64,000 nucleotides of DNA from Chrysomallon squamiferum (GCA_012295275.1 CM022670.1:27301744-27365743), one strand, 5' to 3'; shown: positions 12,054 to 20,310, counted from the first letter of the stretch. Program-made: numbers and translations. The notes: generated by a model not told the origin, from the sequence alone.

Positions 12054-14250
12054 CTTTTATTATTATTATTATTATTGTAGTTATTGAAGTTATTGTTGTT
12101 GTTGTTGTTGTCATTATCATATACTTGTTTTAAAAATATTGTCATATGTGCATTCCTACCTATGGTAAGGAAAAGATAAATTAAAAAAATATTTGCTATT
12201 AATCAGCAAGGGTGGTCATGTACAAAGCAGCTGCAAGTTTCTTCTTTCATAAAAAATATCCTTATATACAAGAAAAAACAATTTACCAGCCATAAATAAC
12301 ACATAATAGAAAAGTGTACTGTGCTATTAAATTATGCAGTTATCTTGTTTTTCCTATTTTTGTCATATATATTATATACATGTATGTATATGGTTATAAC
12401 ATCTTATTCTCAGTTTATCATAATGTCACATTTACTCTGTCCATACAGGTGGGCATCTTCAAAAAGTACTCCAGAAAAAGACGCCAAGCAGGACTTTACA
12501 TCATCACCTTCAGCAAAGTTAGAAAATGGCATCACTGAAATAAAATTTTCTCGTCCACGCAACACGAGTGACGACAAAGACTTCCTCTTCACCGACACAG
12601 ACTGCGCCTTTCTGCTTTTTGGTTTGGGTGGAGACTTTGATCATGCTGCAAAAACATTCAAGTACCACAATCAAGGAACTCCTGTAATTTCCCAGGCACC
12701 CGTCTGTTTCCGATCAACATGTGCCAGCGAGCAGGCAGCAGAGACAACAGTGAAACGTAAGTGTTTGATTAAATAAATAAAACTGTAAACTCAGTGAAAT
12801 TACATTAAACATTATCAGAAAGGAGGGCATATGTCTGTATTACACATATATCTACAGGTTTAAAAAAAAAAAAAAAAAAAAAAAAATTGTATCTGTACTG
12901 TTTACATAATATTTGTATTGCTGATGTTACTTTTATTATTTTTATTATTGTTGTTATTGTTATTATTGTTGTTGTTGTTACTGATACTGTTGTTATTTCT
13001 GTATTGTTAATGATCTGTTTATTACTATTATTACTGTTGTTGTTGTTGTTGTTGTTGTTGTGACTGATGTTGTTATTTTTTTCATAGCTAATAATTTCTA
13101 TATTGCTATTATTGTTAAGTTTATTATTGTTGTAATTATTTATATTGTTGTTAATTTTTGTTACTATTATTACATGCTTTGATTATTAATAGTAGTAGCA
13201 GTAGTAGTTATAATAGTAAAAGTATTGTAATTATTATTTATTATTAATATATTATTATTAGTAACCACTCTCTACATTTTTCAACCTTATTTATTTATTT
13301 ATTATTATTATTATCATTATTGTTATTGTTATTATTGTTTTATTATTATTGTTATTATTATTATCATCATCAGCAACCCTTCCCAGAGTTCAGTTAAAGG
13401 TGGATGCTACCATCAAGATTAAGGAGACATTTGATCCAGCTCTTAAAGACAAAACATCTGAGAAGTTCAAAAATTTGAAATACAAAGTTGAAGCAGGAGT
13501 AAGAAATAAATATATTTTACTTTCATTAAATAAATTTTATCTCAGATTATTCAAAATTATAAATTCTATGTAATTAAACAAATTAAAAAAATAAATAAAT
13601 AATAAATTTTAATACTCCTAAACTATTTTAGTTTTATTTTTATATTTATTTTTTTATTATTATTTAGTATTTAAAATCAATTTGTCCCAAAAAATTTCTA
13701 TATAAAGAAAAACAACAAAAAGATCATATAATTATAAATGTTAACTGAAAAAATTGCAAGTAATGAACATATATAAAAATAATGACTTTTTATATGCCAT
13801 TTTCTACTTCTTATTTTTTTTATTATTATTATTATTATTTTTTTTATTTTTTTTTTCAGGTGTCTCAATCTTTAAATAAATACATTCCGAATTTTCTTCG
13901 TGTTGAAGTAATACAGTTCAGGTATTGTCAAAATCAGTGAACACTTACTGACATATCAGTACATTTCAAGACTAAAGGTTGTCAAATTGATGTGTTATAC
14001 ACAATTATGATATGAAACAAACATCCTTGAACCTCAATTCTACAAATAACTCTTGATTAATTTTTGCAAAAATTCCTGAAACAGTAAAAAATTAATAATG
14101 AACTTATGATAAATCATTTTTAATTTTAAATTTATTAATATTTTTATTTTTATTTTATTATTATTACTATTATTATTTTTTTAATTACATTATAATACAA
14201 GATAAGGTCAAGAGAAAAATTGATAAAGCCTTCTGAAAATCCTTATGAGC

Positions 14251-14285
<35 letters not shown>

Positions 14286-17016
14286 GTTTATTATTATTAT
14301 TGTTTATTATTGTTATTATTATAATATTATTATTATGTCATTTATTATTATTATTATTTTATTATTATTATTAATGTTCATTATTGTTGTTATTGTTGTT
14401 GTTTTTATTGTTTCTGTTGTTGGTCGTTGTTTTCCACAGAGATGCATTTCAAAAATCATAATGTGTTTTCATTTTGTTAACTGTAATAGTCTTTCTCATT
14501 TAACTGCAACATTGTTGCTATTGGTATTATTATTATTATTATTTTTGTTTTTTGTTGTTGTTGTTGTTGTTTAGTAGTAGTAATAATTATAAATAAATAT
14601 ATAAATTTGTCTTAAATTTTCCAAAATGATGTATTTTCTTTAAAAGATTTTACTACACTTTCAAAATTATAAATTTAATTTTTTTTTAATATAAATTTTA
14701 ATATTTTAAATTTCCTTTTAATTTGTTTTTTTGTTTGGTTTTTGTAGGATGTGTTAATTCAATTACTGAGGGTTTTACATACATACATACATATAAAAAT
14801 GTATCTTTATTAAATATACATATACATACATATTTTTAAAAAATGAATTTATTTTACTGTATCCCTTTTTGTTTCAATGTAAAACTGTTCATTTTTATTT
14901 TTATGAAATACAATTTTTCTCTTTTTACTCTGCTTCGCAGACCTGGCAGTATTTTGGCTGACATGAACATTTATGCCAATGTTGCTGGTGACACAAGTTC
15001 AAACAGAAGAGCACTGAAAGATGAGACAACTGAGGCTCTGAAAGATGCTGTAGCCTCAGGAACTTTGTATGGACATGAAGTGGACCAGCAGGTGACAGTG
15101 TCAGAACCATATCAAGGTGAGAAGTGCATAAATTAAATACACACACACATACAGACAGACAGACAGACATACATACGTACACACACATAGTCATATGCAT
15201 ATGTACATACATACAAACATATATAGATACATACATAGATACACACATATACATACATACATACATACATACATACATACACACAAATACTTACACACAT
15301 GCATAGTACATACATTCATCATGTGTGTGTGTGTGTGTGGCTCTCAGTCTGAAGCCTGTTTGTATGTGTTTATAAACAGTAAAAATGTATATAGTTATTT
15401 AAAAAAATGAAATAACAGATATTAATGAATTTAAAAATATTTTAGATTTCTAATTTTTATTTATTTGATAAATTATAAAGTCATTTTAAAAATTTTTAAT
15501 TTATAAATTAATATCAATAAACAGTTTAAAAGTTAAATATATATATATAAATAGATAGTTAGATAGATAGATAGGCAGACAGACAGACAGACAGACAGAC
15601 AGATAGATAGATAGATAGAGATGTAGTAAAAAAAATAAGAAATAATAAAAGTTTAATCAAAATATATCACAACTGTGAAAAAATATATATATATTTCTTT
15701 CAATTTCATTTTAATTTTAGAACCTTGATATCTGAGGGAAATATTGACTTTATTTTTAATTATTTCAGCAAAGCCTCAAACCCAGGATCATGGAACTGGT
15801 CTGACGTTGGTTGAGGAAATTATCATTGGTGTCAGCGTTTCCATGTGTGCTGTCGGCCTCATCATCCTTGTATGCAAAATCTGCCAGATGCGACAAGAAA
15901 ATGCTGAAAAGAAACTCGTGAGTTGTCTCTCTTTATTTAGAACCCTTTGCAAATTATTTTTATTCCAGAGTCTTCAATTTTTTAAATTTTTTACAAAATA
16001 TTTAGTATTTAGCTGCCATATCTTTTTTTTTTTTTTTTTTTTCAATTTATTATATATTTTTTTAATTTAATTTGTTTATTTTTATTTATTTTGTTACTTT
16101 TTAAATTTTATTTTGTTTAGTTTATTTTTTCAATTTTAATATATATCATTTAAAATTTCAATTTTATATTTTTTTATATTTTTTTTTTTTTTTTATTTTT
16201 GTTTACTTTTTTTAAAGTATTCACAATATCATTGTAATTTCAGTTTATAGGCAGCATGTTCATAACAAAATAATAAACATATACAATAATGTATCAGCAC
16301 ACTTGTATCAAATAACAATGTCAGTCTTCAAGTATCCTCATAAGCTTTTTATATCCTTTATTATTAACAAAGGTTGGTAGTCCTCTCTATGACATGAAAT
16401 TTAAAAAGGTGAATAATAAATATATACAGAGTATCTAGACTTCAAGTTTTATCTAGATTTGTGGCAGAACCTTTTTTAATGACTTTTTTCATGGATCCTG
16501 GGAAGATTTTGATTTCAGTATCAAAATAGTATTACAATGGCTGCACAAATTTAAAACAGGCTAAACCATTATGGTAATTCTGTATTTGTTCTTATATTTC
16601 TCTCTTTTCTATTTTTATTATTACAGTTTTTATTTATTTTTTACTAATTTTGTTGCTTTTATTAATCATTTATCCCATTTTATATTTGTTTTTAATGTTC
16701 ATTTTTAAAAATATTTAAATCACATAAACATCTAGGATTATCCCACATAGGTTTTTTTAACTGTAATAATGAGTTACCTGCTGTCACACACCTGTCTAGT
16801 CCCAGGAGTGTTGCTTGTACAGTGAATGAAATGATGTGTTGTACACAATGTTACTTGCAGAAACACAATGGAAACACAGAAACTGATAACACACACATCA
16901 CTCTGCGGATGTAATAACGAGGTATAATTATAGTCGAAATCTTTGTCGCAGTTTGTTCTTCGCGCATGGCTGTTATTAACACAGCACGCTTGTGGCATTG
17001 TGGGAAAAATCTAAAA

Positions 17017-17047
<31 letters not shown>

Positions 17048-19707
17048 GCCAGAGATTAATAAGCTTTACATGTTTTAAACTCAAAATATTTACCAGTTAA
17101 TGATTATTAACATCATTGAGGTTTTTTTTTTAAATTCTTAAGCTTTATTTGTGGTTTACTCAACACATTAACTACAGAACTATCACACTGATACAGCAGA
17201 CATTTCAGTTCAAATTGTTGTTTTCTTTTTATACACTTCTGTGCTCTTGTAATTTCTGTGTATTTTTCTTGTTTTCTTATCACTTCTTATTGTTTTAATT
17301 TTTATTGTTTTAATTTTTTTGCTTTTTTTCATTTTTTATTATATATATATATATATATATTTTTTTTTTTTATGCATTATTAACTTATTTTATTTTACTT
17401 ATTTTATTTATTATGTTATCTTGTTTTATTTTATTTTTCATTATTATTAATTTTTTGATTTATTTAAATTTAATCATTTTACTGTTTTTATTTTAATTAT
17501 TTTTTTATTTTATTATTTTATTTGTTTTATTTATTAAAATCTATTTTATTTTTCATTATTTTTTAGATTTATTTTATTTTATTTTTTATTCATTATTATT
17601 ATTATTGTTTTTGTTATTATTATTTTTTTCTTTATTTTTTTTTTTTATTTTCTTGTTGGTACTGTTTCTGTCTTTAGAAGGTTCATGTTTCTTTTAGTAT
17701 TTTAGGGAAAGGGATTTTTATTCATTTATTATTCTTTTTGTCTTTGTTTACTATTTTTGTTGTCCTTGTTTTGTTTTGTTTTTCTTTGTTTTGTTTTCTT
17801 TCTTTTTTTCATTATAATTATGTTTTGGTTCATATTGTTTGTTGTTTTCTTATTGTTATATCTCAGATTTTGTTATTTTTTGTAGTTTTGTTAGTGTGTT
17901 TAGGATTGTGTTGTTACTTTTGTCATTGTTATGTTTCTATGTTGTTTTGTTAGCTTTTAGTCTCTCTTACTAAATGTTTTGTTGTTTTCTGGTTGGAGAT
18001 TTTCTTGTTTTTTTACTATGTTTTTGTGTTATGTTTGTTGTTTTATTATTGTTCTTTGTGGATGGTTCTTTTTTTAATTATTTTTATATTATTTAAAATG
18101 TTTGTTTTTTTTTGTTTTTTTTTGTTGTTTAGGAGGGTTTGCATTTATAATTTTGTTTTATTACATTTTATTATTATTATTTTTTTATTTCCTATCAAAT
18201 TCTTGTTATTTACTGTCATCTGTGGTTATTTGTTTTATTCTTTCTTTCTTTCTTTCTTTTTAGCAACTTTTTTAAAATTCAATAAACAGATTTATCAAAA
18301 ATTCTACTATTCTTGGATGATGTGTTTGATAAATTCTGTTGTGCTTTTCACTTAATAAAAAATAATTTTTGAATGGATGTAACATTAACATTAAAACCTT
18401 AATATATCTAAATTTTAACACGTTCTCATTTTTCAACAAATATTATTCCTACAATATGCCTGATTCTTGTGTTTTTACATTTTATTATGAAATTACACAA
18501 TAGGATAAAAAAAATTAATAATAATAAAATAAAAGTAATGACCATGAGGGAAATTATTATGACAAAGAAAATGTTAAGATGATGAAGAAACTGATCATCA
18601 TTGTCATTATCATCCTCATCATTGCCGAGATGATAATTGTTAATTATGTTAATAAAAACATGAACTTGTTGACAGATGATATATTTTACAGAAATTATTA
18701 AAAAAACATGCCTGTGTATGCATTCATATGCTTCTGTATTTAAACCAAAGCACACATTAGAAAAAACTGAAAAACTGCACGTCTGTATATGCTTTTATTT
18801 TTATATTTGCTTAATAAAATGCAATAAAAACCTCTGTAATCAAATTAAAGTTCAATGTCATTTATTTTATAACTCTTGACATTTGTAAATTATTTGAGTT
18901 ATTTGACAGCTATTGAAAATTTCAGTAAATTAATTTTTATAAATTGCATATGTGTTTATATGTGTGTGTCAGTGTATATTTGTGTATATGTGTCTGTATG
19001 TGTGCATGTATGTGTGTGTGTATCTATATATGTGTGTGTCTGTATATGTATGTATGTATGTATATGTGTGGGTGTGTGTATATATAAACACACATATATA
19101 TAATTTTTAATATCATTACTTCTAATTATTCACACTTTTATTATTTTTGTTCTTTTTCATGTTATTATTAATAATTCACCTGCTATTTATTATAACATTA
19201 TATTACATACACAATTAAGTAATACCTGTACTGCACTGATCCCATTGTTGTTATCAGCTGAGCATAAACACAGTTATGCAGCTGACTCAATGTTATGTAA
19301 ATATGATTTCTCTTTTGTTAATGGCAATTAATTTATTTCACTGACACTGCTGATGCTACGTGCCTGCAATAATGTTGTATCTGTAACACAGCATACCACT
19401 GGAAATCTTATATATATCTGTCTGTCTATCTCTCTGTCTGTCTGTCTGTTTAACTATCTATTTATTGTTTTAATATTTTATTATTTGTTTTTTGTTTTTT
19501 CGTTCATTTATTTATTTATTTATTTATTTATTTCGTTTTGTTAAATTTTTTATTTGTTAGTTTGTTTTAAGTTTAATTTTTTATTTGATCATATTTTTAA
19601 AAAATTGTTACATATTTATTATTATTACACATAATTATTATCACCATGTTGATGGGTTGTATGCATTTTTATTATTATTTTTTTTTTTTTTTTTTTACTA
19701 CTACTAC

Positions 19708-19741
<34 letters not shown>

Positions 19742-20080
19742 TTTTAATAATAATTAATTAAATAATTTAATTTTAAATAATAATTTAAAAATAATTTTAC
19801 ATATGAAATTTATTCTTTCGGTAACTCACTACCATAAGTAAATATTATAAAAATTCGAATTATTATTTTTTTATCATTTCAGAGACACAAGAAACTGGAG
19901 AGCAATGGCAGTGACAGTAGTAACTCTTACCTGCCATCTACGAAGGGAAGTAACTGTGGAAGCAATCGCAGCTGTGGCACTATGACTTATGAGGAGTTTC
20001 TGGGCAATGTGGCCAAAAAGTCTAATGTAGAAAGATATGCCAGAAACAAGAATGCTAAATATAATGTTTATGTACCATAA
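151..20080 (+). CDS. Gene 1: EGF/double-DOMON/SEA type I membrane protein (19 exons)
   Basis: Gene model joined by hand; exons are listed separately. The coding sum is 3,232 nt, about 1,076 residues. Order with approximate residues: signal peptide 1-25; N-terminal conserved module with Cys-rich segment 30-131; EGF-like 1 132-164; EGF-like 2 165-205; DOMON 1 about 206-584, split by a TAEPK-repeat insertion at 261-517; linker 585-651; DOMON 2 about 660-800; SEA about 842-961; membrane helix about 975-997; cytoplasmic tail to 1076. DOMON domains are beta-sandwiches that bind haem or sugar in other proteins; SEA domains are typical of O-glycosylated surface proteins. I infer a cell-surface adhesion, sensing or redox role, but no ligand or enzyme activity is shown. 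All junction phases agree except exon 3 (net +1 nt). Homology search or RNA would settle the model. Confidence 0.82.
2117..2486 (+). repeat. (CATA)n/(CA)n compound microsatellite
   Basis: About 370 bp of CATA tetranucleotides with CACACATTCTCATA interruptions that recur at near-regular spacing, so it behaves partly as a higher-order minisatellite. It leaves long Tyr/His/Thr-rich or Cys/Val/Met-rich open frames on both strands that are not genes. Confidence 0.95.
2495..2645 (+). mobile_element. tRNA-derived SINE-like fragment (candidate)
   Basis: This GC-richer island sits right after the CATA array. It contains ACGTTCGAATCTCGTC, close to a pol III B box, and upstream GTGGTTCGCAGTGCGGG, which roughly resembles an A box at tRNA-like spacing. 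The layout, microsatellite next to a tRNA-like head, is common for SINEs. No poly(A) tail or target-site duplication was identified, so it is a candidate only. Confidence 0.4.
2831..2910 (+). CDS. Gene 1 exon 2: start of N-terminal conserved module
   Basis: Acceptor TTCAG (ends 2830), donor GTAATA (2911). The 80-nt exon starts with two bases completing a Gly codon and reads GSQKPTDLEAGSTLNISWHI then AYPHQ, ending in phase 0. The P-T-D-L-x-x-G-S-T-L-N-I-x-W-H motif followed by YPHQ-GGF across the junction is one I associate with the N-terminal module of animal proteins that also carry DOMON domains. Confidence 0.78.
2911..5590 (+). other. Gene 1 intron 2
   Basis: AT-rich, with T and ATTT runs (3094-3145), an (ATT)n tract (3779-3843) and a TA tract (about 5534-5562). 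The open frames inside it are translations of poly(T) or poly(ATT) DNA. No exon was seen. Confidence 0.6.
3779..3843 (+). repeat. (ATT)n microsatellite
   Basis: About 20 perfect ATT units followed by a few ATC units. It produces a polyisoleucine open frame that is not a gene. Confidence 0.95.
5591..5680 (+). CDS. Gene 1 exon 3: N-terminal module, phase conflict
   Basis: Acceptor AACAG (ends 5590) and a near-perfect donor GTAAGT (5681). The first codons GGFYLEIFD continue YPHQ from exon 2. In that frame a TGA appears at 5672-5674, and the 90-nt length leaves phase 0, whereas exon 4 needs phase 2. The last 40 nt in the +1 frame read QSGYRSWFDST and join smoothly to TLSSSLTLP of exon 4. This suggests one extra base, or two missing, in the middle. 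An alternative donor GTTACA at 5656 would restore phase without any indel but is far from consensus. The segment 5629-5680 also looks somewhat tRNA-like. Confidence 0.6.
5681..6255 (+). other. Gene 1 intron 3
   Basis: Begins GTAAGT and ends TTACAG. It is filled with TTTA, ATT and CAT/ATC short repeats (about 5700-6200), which account for the Ile- and Asp/Met-rich open frames on both strands. Confidence 0.6.
6256..6395 (+). CDS. Gene 1 exon 4: Cys-rich end of N-terminal module
   Basis: Acceptor TTACAG, donor GTCAGT (6396). The conserved frame reads TLSSSLTLPSEECRSCTLRV, then an EWAQC stretch and LYLFRSCADINIV. The pattern E-C-x-x-C-T-[LI]-R, a short helix with EW, then F-x-S-C-A-D-[IV] shows four regularly placed cysteines likely to form disulphides. 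A second frame is also open through this GC-rich exon, but only this frame keeps the motif and fits phase 1 at the exon end. Confidence 0.82.
6396..6830 (+). other. Gene 1 intron 4 with degenerate AGT/AGC triplets
   Basis: Purine-rich imperfect AGT, AGC and AAT triplets occupy most of 6430-6740. The reverse-strand open frame of Thr/Ser runs here is repeat translation. Confidence 0.6.
6831..6929 (+). CDS. Gene 1 exon 5: EGF-like repeat 1
   Basis: Acceptor TTCCAG, donor GTAAGA (6930), phase 1 at both ends. It encodes VIPAAERCSGRGVY, GKCQCDKFYKG and DKCQFK. The C-x-G-x-G...C-x-C-x-x-x-[FY]-x-G-x-x-C order is the C-terminal half of an EGF-like fold. Symmetric phase-1 borders are typical of shuffled extracellular modules. 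Confidence 0.85.
6930..7570 (+). other. Gene 1 intron 5
   Basis: Contains a perfect 36-bp tandem duplication (7153-7224), a GT-rich tract (about 7305-7365) and ATT/TTG runs (7470-7565). No exon is evident. Confidence 0.6.
7153..7224 (+). repeat. 36-bp perfect tandem duplication
   Basis: Two identical 36-bp units, beginning GCCATCAAATAAAATAGTGA, lie head to tail at 7153-7188 and 7189-7224. With no mismatch they are either recent or gene-converted. Confidence 0.9.
7571..7693 (+). CDS. Gene 1 exon 6: EGF-like repeat 2
   Basis: Acceptor TAACAG, donor GTAATA (7694), phase 1 at both ends. It encodes EDCWNREDCNNHGDCVDT, then LQCFCDIGWFGKNCEK. Six cysteines in C-x(5)-C-x(4)-C...C-x-C-x(7)-C spacing with G-W-[FY]-G identify a full EGF-like domain. 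No calcium-binding consensus (D-x-[DN]-E) is evident. Confidence 0.9.
7733..8107 (+). repeat. Intron 6 (AAT)n and (CT)n tracts
   Basis: Within intron 6 (7694-8172) lie about 14 AAT units (7733-7776) and a (CT)n tract of about 44 units (8018-8106). The CT tract is about 65 bp upstream of the exon 7 acceptor. The pyrimidine run gives a Leu-Ser open frame that is not a gene. Confidence 0.95.
8173..8264 (+). CDS. Gene 1 exon 7: start of DOMON domain 1
   Basis: Acceptor ATTACAG, donor GTAAGT (8265), phase 1 to phase 0. It reads SSVKSAVIDLKQYQ, then LSSDFDLHFRLIP. The F-x-L-x-[FW]-x-[LV] strand is the first beta strand of a DOMON fold. Confidence 0.8.
8273..8530 (+). repeat. Intron 7 (CA)n and TTTA microsatellites
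   Basis: Intron 7 (8265-8530) is almost entirely microsatellite: about 30 CA units (8273-8333), mixed ACAC/ATAC/AGAC to 8465 and TTTA units running into the acceptor at 8530. This leaves little unique intron sequence between exons 7 and 8. Confidence 0.9.
8531..8603 (+). CDS. Gene 1 exon 8: DOMON 1 core strand
   Basis: Acceptor TTTAG, donor GTAAGT (8604), phase 0 to phase 1. It reads DVSEIEFVLKVKTTTWVAIG then WRPK. The [IV]-x-F-x-[LV]-x-[AV]-K-T-T-T-W-V-A-I-G-[WF] pattern is a hallmark of DOMON domains and recurs in exon 12. Confidence 0.88.
8724..9494 (+). CDS. Gene 1 exon 9: TAEPKS/TAEPKT repeat insertion in DOMON 1
   Basis: Acceptor TTTCAG, donor GTGAGA (9495). The 771-nt exon, 257 residues, starts NFKSGCKLFPKLP. 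It then encodes two blocks of an 18-bp unit: about 16 copies of mostly TAEPKS (8777-9060) and about 15 of mostly TAEPKT (9130-9390). A unique spacer with HHSDGYDPCKQT separates them, and a His/Gly-rich end (GHSGHSHTHKG) follows. Flanking exons supply the two halves of DOMON 1, so the block is a surface-loop insertion between core strands. Thr/Ser/Pro richness suggests O-glycosylation and an extended stalk (inference). Phase 1 at both ends means it could be skipped without a frame change. Confidence 0.88.
8777..9060 (+). repeat. 18-bp coding tandem repeat, block 1 (TAEPKS)
   Basis: About 16 units of 18 bp inside exon 9. Many alternate between two synonymous spellings (AAATCAACAGCAGAACCA and AAGTCCACTGCAGAACCT), so the true expansion unit of the middle part is a 36-bp dimer. 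Confidence 0.92.
9130..9390 (+). repeat. 18-bp coding tandem repeat, block 2 (TAEPKT)
   Basis: About 15 units of 18 bp encoding mainly TAEPKT, with variants TAEPKA and SAEPRT. Codon spelling differs from block 1 (ACTACAGCAGAACC), so the two blocks expanded independently from related seeds. Confidence 0.92.
9495..9949 (+). other. Gene 1 intron 9
   Basis: Moderately AT-rich, with a degenerate motif around CACTRTRTAATC/GCTGTGTTA repeated loosely through 9650-9910, but no clean array. The true acceptor is CTCTCAG ending at 9949. An earlier AG at 9912 gives the wrong phase. Confidence 0.5.
9950..10150 (+). CDS. Gene 1 exon 10: C-terminal half of DOMON 1
   Basis: Acceptor CTCTCAG, donor GTAAAA (10151). 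It encodes DNLAGMDCLDIVVGMARG, DHYTRDFSTPLVDEVYGG and TTTILFRRKLQ. The order M-D-C-x-D-[IV]-V-[VI]-G, then D-x-Y, then T-x-[LF]-x-F-R-[RK]-[KP]-L is the second half of a DOMON domain. The Met before D-I-V lies where haem-binding DOMON domains place a ligand, but the axial ligands are not proved here. The start was chosen by phase: only acceptor 9949 accepts the single G left by exon 9. Confidence 0.85.
10151..10696 (+). other. Gene 1 intron 10
   Basis: AT-rich; the 3' part (10555-10690) is a degenerate repeat of TTATCTTATATCATT type that ends at the acceptor GTTAAG (10696). No coding signal was seen. Confidence 0.55.
10697..10897 (+). CDS. Gene 1 exon 11: conserved linker between DOMON domains
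   Basis: Acceptor GTTAAG, donor GTAAGG (10898), phase 1 at both ends. It encodes ANERTDYTFENAVMHVAWAH, GQIAGKYNHRPKSGLEKG and DELKYHGKSQRGSTAINFL. The H-V-x-W-A-x-G-Q strand completes DOMON 1. The following YxHxPxSGLE...DELKYHG...RG...INF motif looks like a conserved linker specific to this protein type. No catalytic motif is evident. Confidence 0.85.
10898..11320 (+). other. Gene 1 intron 11
   Basis: AT-rich, with ATAC/CACA runs at 11135-11225. It ends in acceptor TTCCTCAG (11320). No coding sequence was seen. Confidence 0.55.
11321..11517 (+). CDS. Gene 1 exon 12: start of DOMON domain 2
   Basis: Acceptor TTCCTCAG, donor GTATGT (11518), phase 1 to phase 0. It encodes a Cys-containing lead (GSACTGSWKTSTNCPPAGC), then YEALWEFDP, DIISFTIKARL and WVAIGFSKDRAM. 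The [LW]-x-W/F strand and W-V-A-I-G-F-S-x-D motif mark the start of a second DOMON domain and mirror exons 7-8. Confidence 0.88.
11518..11806 (+). other. Gene 1 intron 12
   Basis: Filled with TTTA (11605-11625) and ATT/TTG repeats (11640-11790). No coding sequence. Confidence 0.55.
11807..11868 (+). CDS. Gene 1 exon 13: DOMON 2 core
   Basis: Acceptor TTTTCAG, donor GTAAGT (11869), phase 0 to phase 2. It encodes PNTDIVLGWATANGENYVAD, followed by a Met codon completed by exon 14. With the last Met of exon 12 it repeats the M-x-x-x-D-I-V-[LV]-G motif of DOMON 1. Confidence 0.85.
11992..12110 (+). repeat. (ATT)n/(GTT)n microsatellite in intron 13
   Basis: About 22 ATT units, a short break, then more ATT and GTT units. 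The rest of intron 13 (11869-12448) is AT-rich without coding signal. Confidence 0.92.
12449..12756 (+). CDS. Gene 1 exon 14: end of DOMON 2 and Cys-rich linker
   Basis: Acceptor CATACAG, donor GTAAGT (12757), phase 2 to phase 1. It encodes WASSKSTPEKDAKQDF, then LENGITEIKFSRPRNTSDDK and DCAFLLFGLGGDF. The I-T-x-[IL]-x-F-x-R-P strand and D...F-L-L-F-x-x-G close the second DOMON domain. The tail (APVCFRSTC) carries a cysteine pair before the SEA domain. Confidence 0.87.
12757..13373 (+). other. Gene 1 intron 14 with poly(A) and ATT/TTG repeats
   Basis: Holds a poly(A) run of about 27 nt (12860-12886) and long degenerate ATT/GTT repeats (12930-13370) running into the acceptor. No exon was seen. 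Confidence 0.6.
13374..13498 (+). CDS. Gene 1 exon 15: SEA domain, first part
   Basis: Acceptor CATCAG, donor GTAAGA (13499), phase 1 to phase 0. It encodes TLPRVQLKVDATIKIKETF then LKDKTSEKFKNLKYKVEAG. The F-x-x-x-L-x-D-x-x-S-x-x-[FY]-x-x-L...V pattern is the start of a SEA domain. Confidence 0.82.
13860..13921 (+). CDS. Gene 1 exon 16: SEA domain, middle
   Basis: Poly-pyrimidine acceptor TTTTTTCAG (ends 13859), donor GTATTG (13922), phase 0 to phase 2. The 62-nt exon encodes VSQSLNKYIPNFLRVEVIQF, matching the SEA helix and strand before the cleavage loop. Intron 15 (13499-13859) is AT-rich with ATT repeats. Confidence 0.8.
13922..14940 (+). other. Gene 1 intron 16
   Basis: About 1 kb of AT-rich sequence. 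ATT/TTG repeats at 14249-14420 and 14522-14575 yield a Leu/Ile/Val-rich open frame that is not a gene. A short ACAT run sits at 14778-14835. No exon was found. Confidence 0.55.
14941..15116 (+). CDS. Gene 1 exon 17: SEA domain with GSILAD site
   Basis: Acceptor CTTCGCAG, donor GTGAGA (15117), phase 2 to phase 1. The junction residues read FRPGSILADMNIYANVAG, followed by a helix (LKDETTEALKDAVASGTLYG) and VDQQVTVSEPYQ. The G-S-[IV] loop after 'FRP' corresponds to the autoproteolysis site of many SEA domains (consensus GSVVV). Whether GSILA still self-cleaves is unknown. Confidence 0.85.
15137..15620 (+). repeat. Compound ACAT and GATA/GACA microsatellites in intron 17
   Basis: 15137-15310 is built from ACAT, ACAC and AGAC units; 15325-15338 is GT; 15540-15620 is TA followed by GATA and GACA units. 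Intron 17 spans 15117-15768 and shows no coding signal. Confidence 0.9.
15769..15917 (+). CDS. Gene 1 exon 18: transmembrane helix
   Basis: Acceptor ATTTCAG, donor GTGAGT (15918), phase 1 to phase 0. It encodes AKPQTQDHGTGLTLVEE, then the hydrophobic IIIGVSVSMCAVGLIILVC, then KICQMRQENAEKK. One helix followed by basic residues gives type I topology, with all domains outside the cell. The juxtamembrane cysteines could be acylated (inference). Confidence 0.86.
15918..19882 (+). other. Gene 1 intron 18 (about 4 kb)
   Basis: The longest intron of gene 1, mostly T-rich. Poly(T)/ATTT runs occur around 16020-16200 and 17280-17660, a TTTTG/TTGTT-rich stretch at 17700-18250, CAT/ATC repeats at 18590-18640, a TG-rich tract at 18950-19080 and ATT at 19700-19740. 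The Phe/Leu-rich open frames at 17738-18355 translate T-rich DNA. A unique stretch near 16740-17000 shows no exon signature. Confidence 0.55.
19883..20080 (+). CDS. Gene 1 exon 19: cytoplasmic tail and stop
   Basis: Acceptor ATTTCAG (ends 19882), phase 0, stop TAA at 20078-20080. It encodes 65 residues: a basic start (RHKKLESNGSDSSNSYLP), a Ser/Gly-rich part (STKGSNCGSNRSCG), then MTYEEFLGNVAKK and a Tyr-containing end (AKYNVYVP). No kinase, ITAM or NPxY motif is present. YEEF and the terminal Tyr residues are the only possible phosphorylation or adaptor sites I see. Codon use is ordinary, unlike the AT-rich flanks, which supports this as real coding sequence. Confidence 0.83.
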   Translation, partial: RHKKLESNGSDSSNSYLPSTKGSNCGSNRSCGTMTYEEFLGNVAKKSNVERYARNKNAKYNVYVP

Positions 20081-20253
20081 AATTAAAAAAATATATATTA
20101 AAAAAAAAATTAAATTTATTAAAAAAATACAGATAGTACTGTTCTTTCTCTTTGTTCTGAATTAAATTAAAAATCGAAATTATATTTTATAAATTAAAGG
20201 GTTTTTTTATGTTTGTTGTAACAAAATTATTAGTAATTAATTAAATTAATTAA

Positions 20254-20310
<57 letters not shown>

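Noticed and set aside
17738-18355. Phe/Leu/Val-rich open frames in intron 18
   Set aside because: T-rich DNA codes for Phe, Leu and Val by default; no splice borders, and the frames end in repeat sequence.
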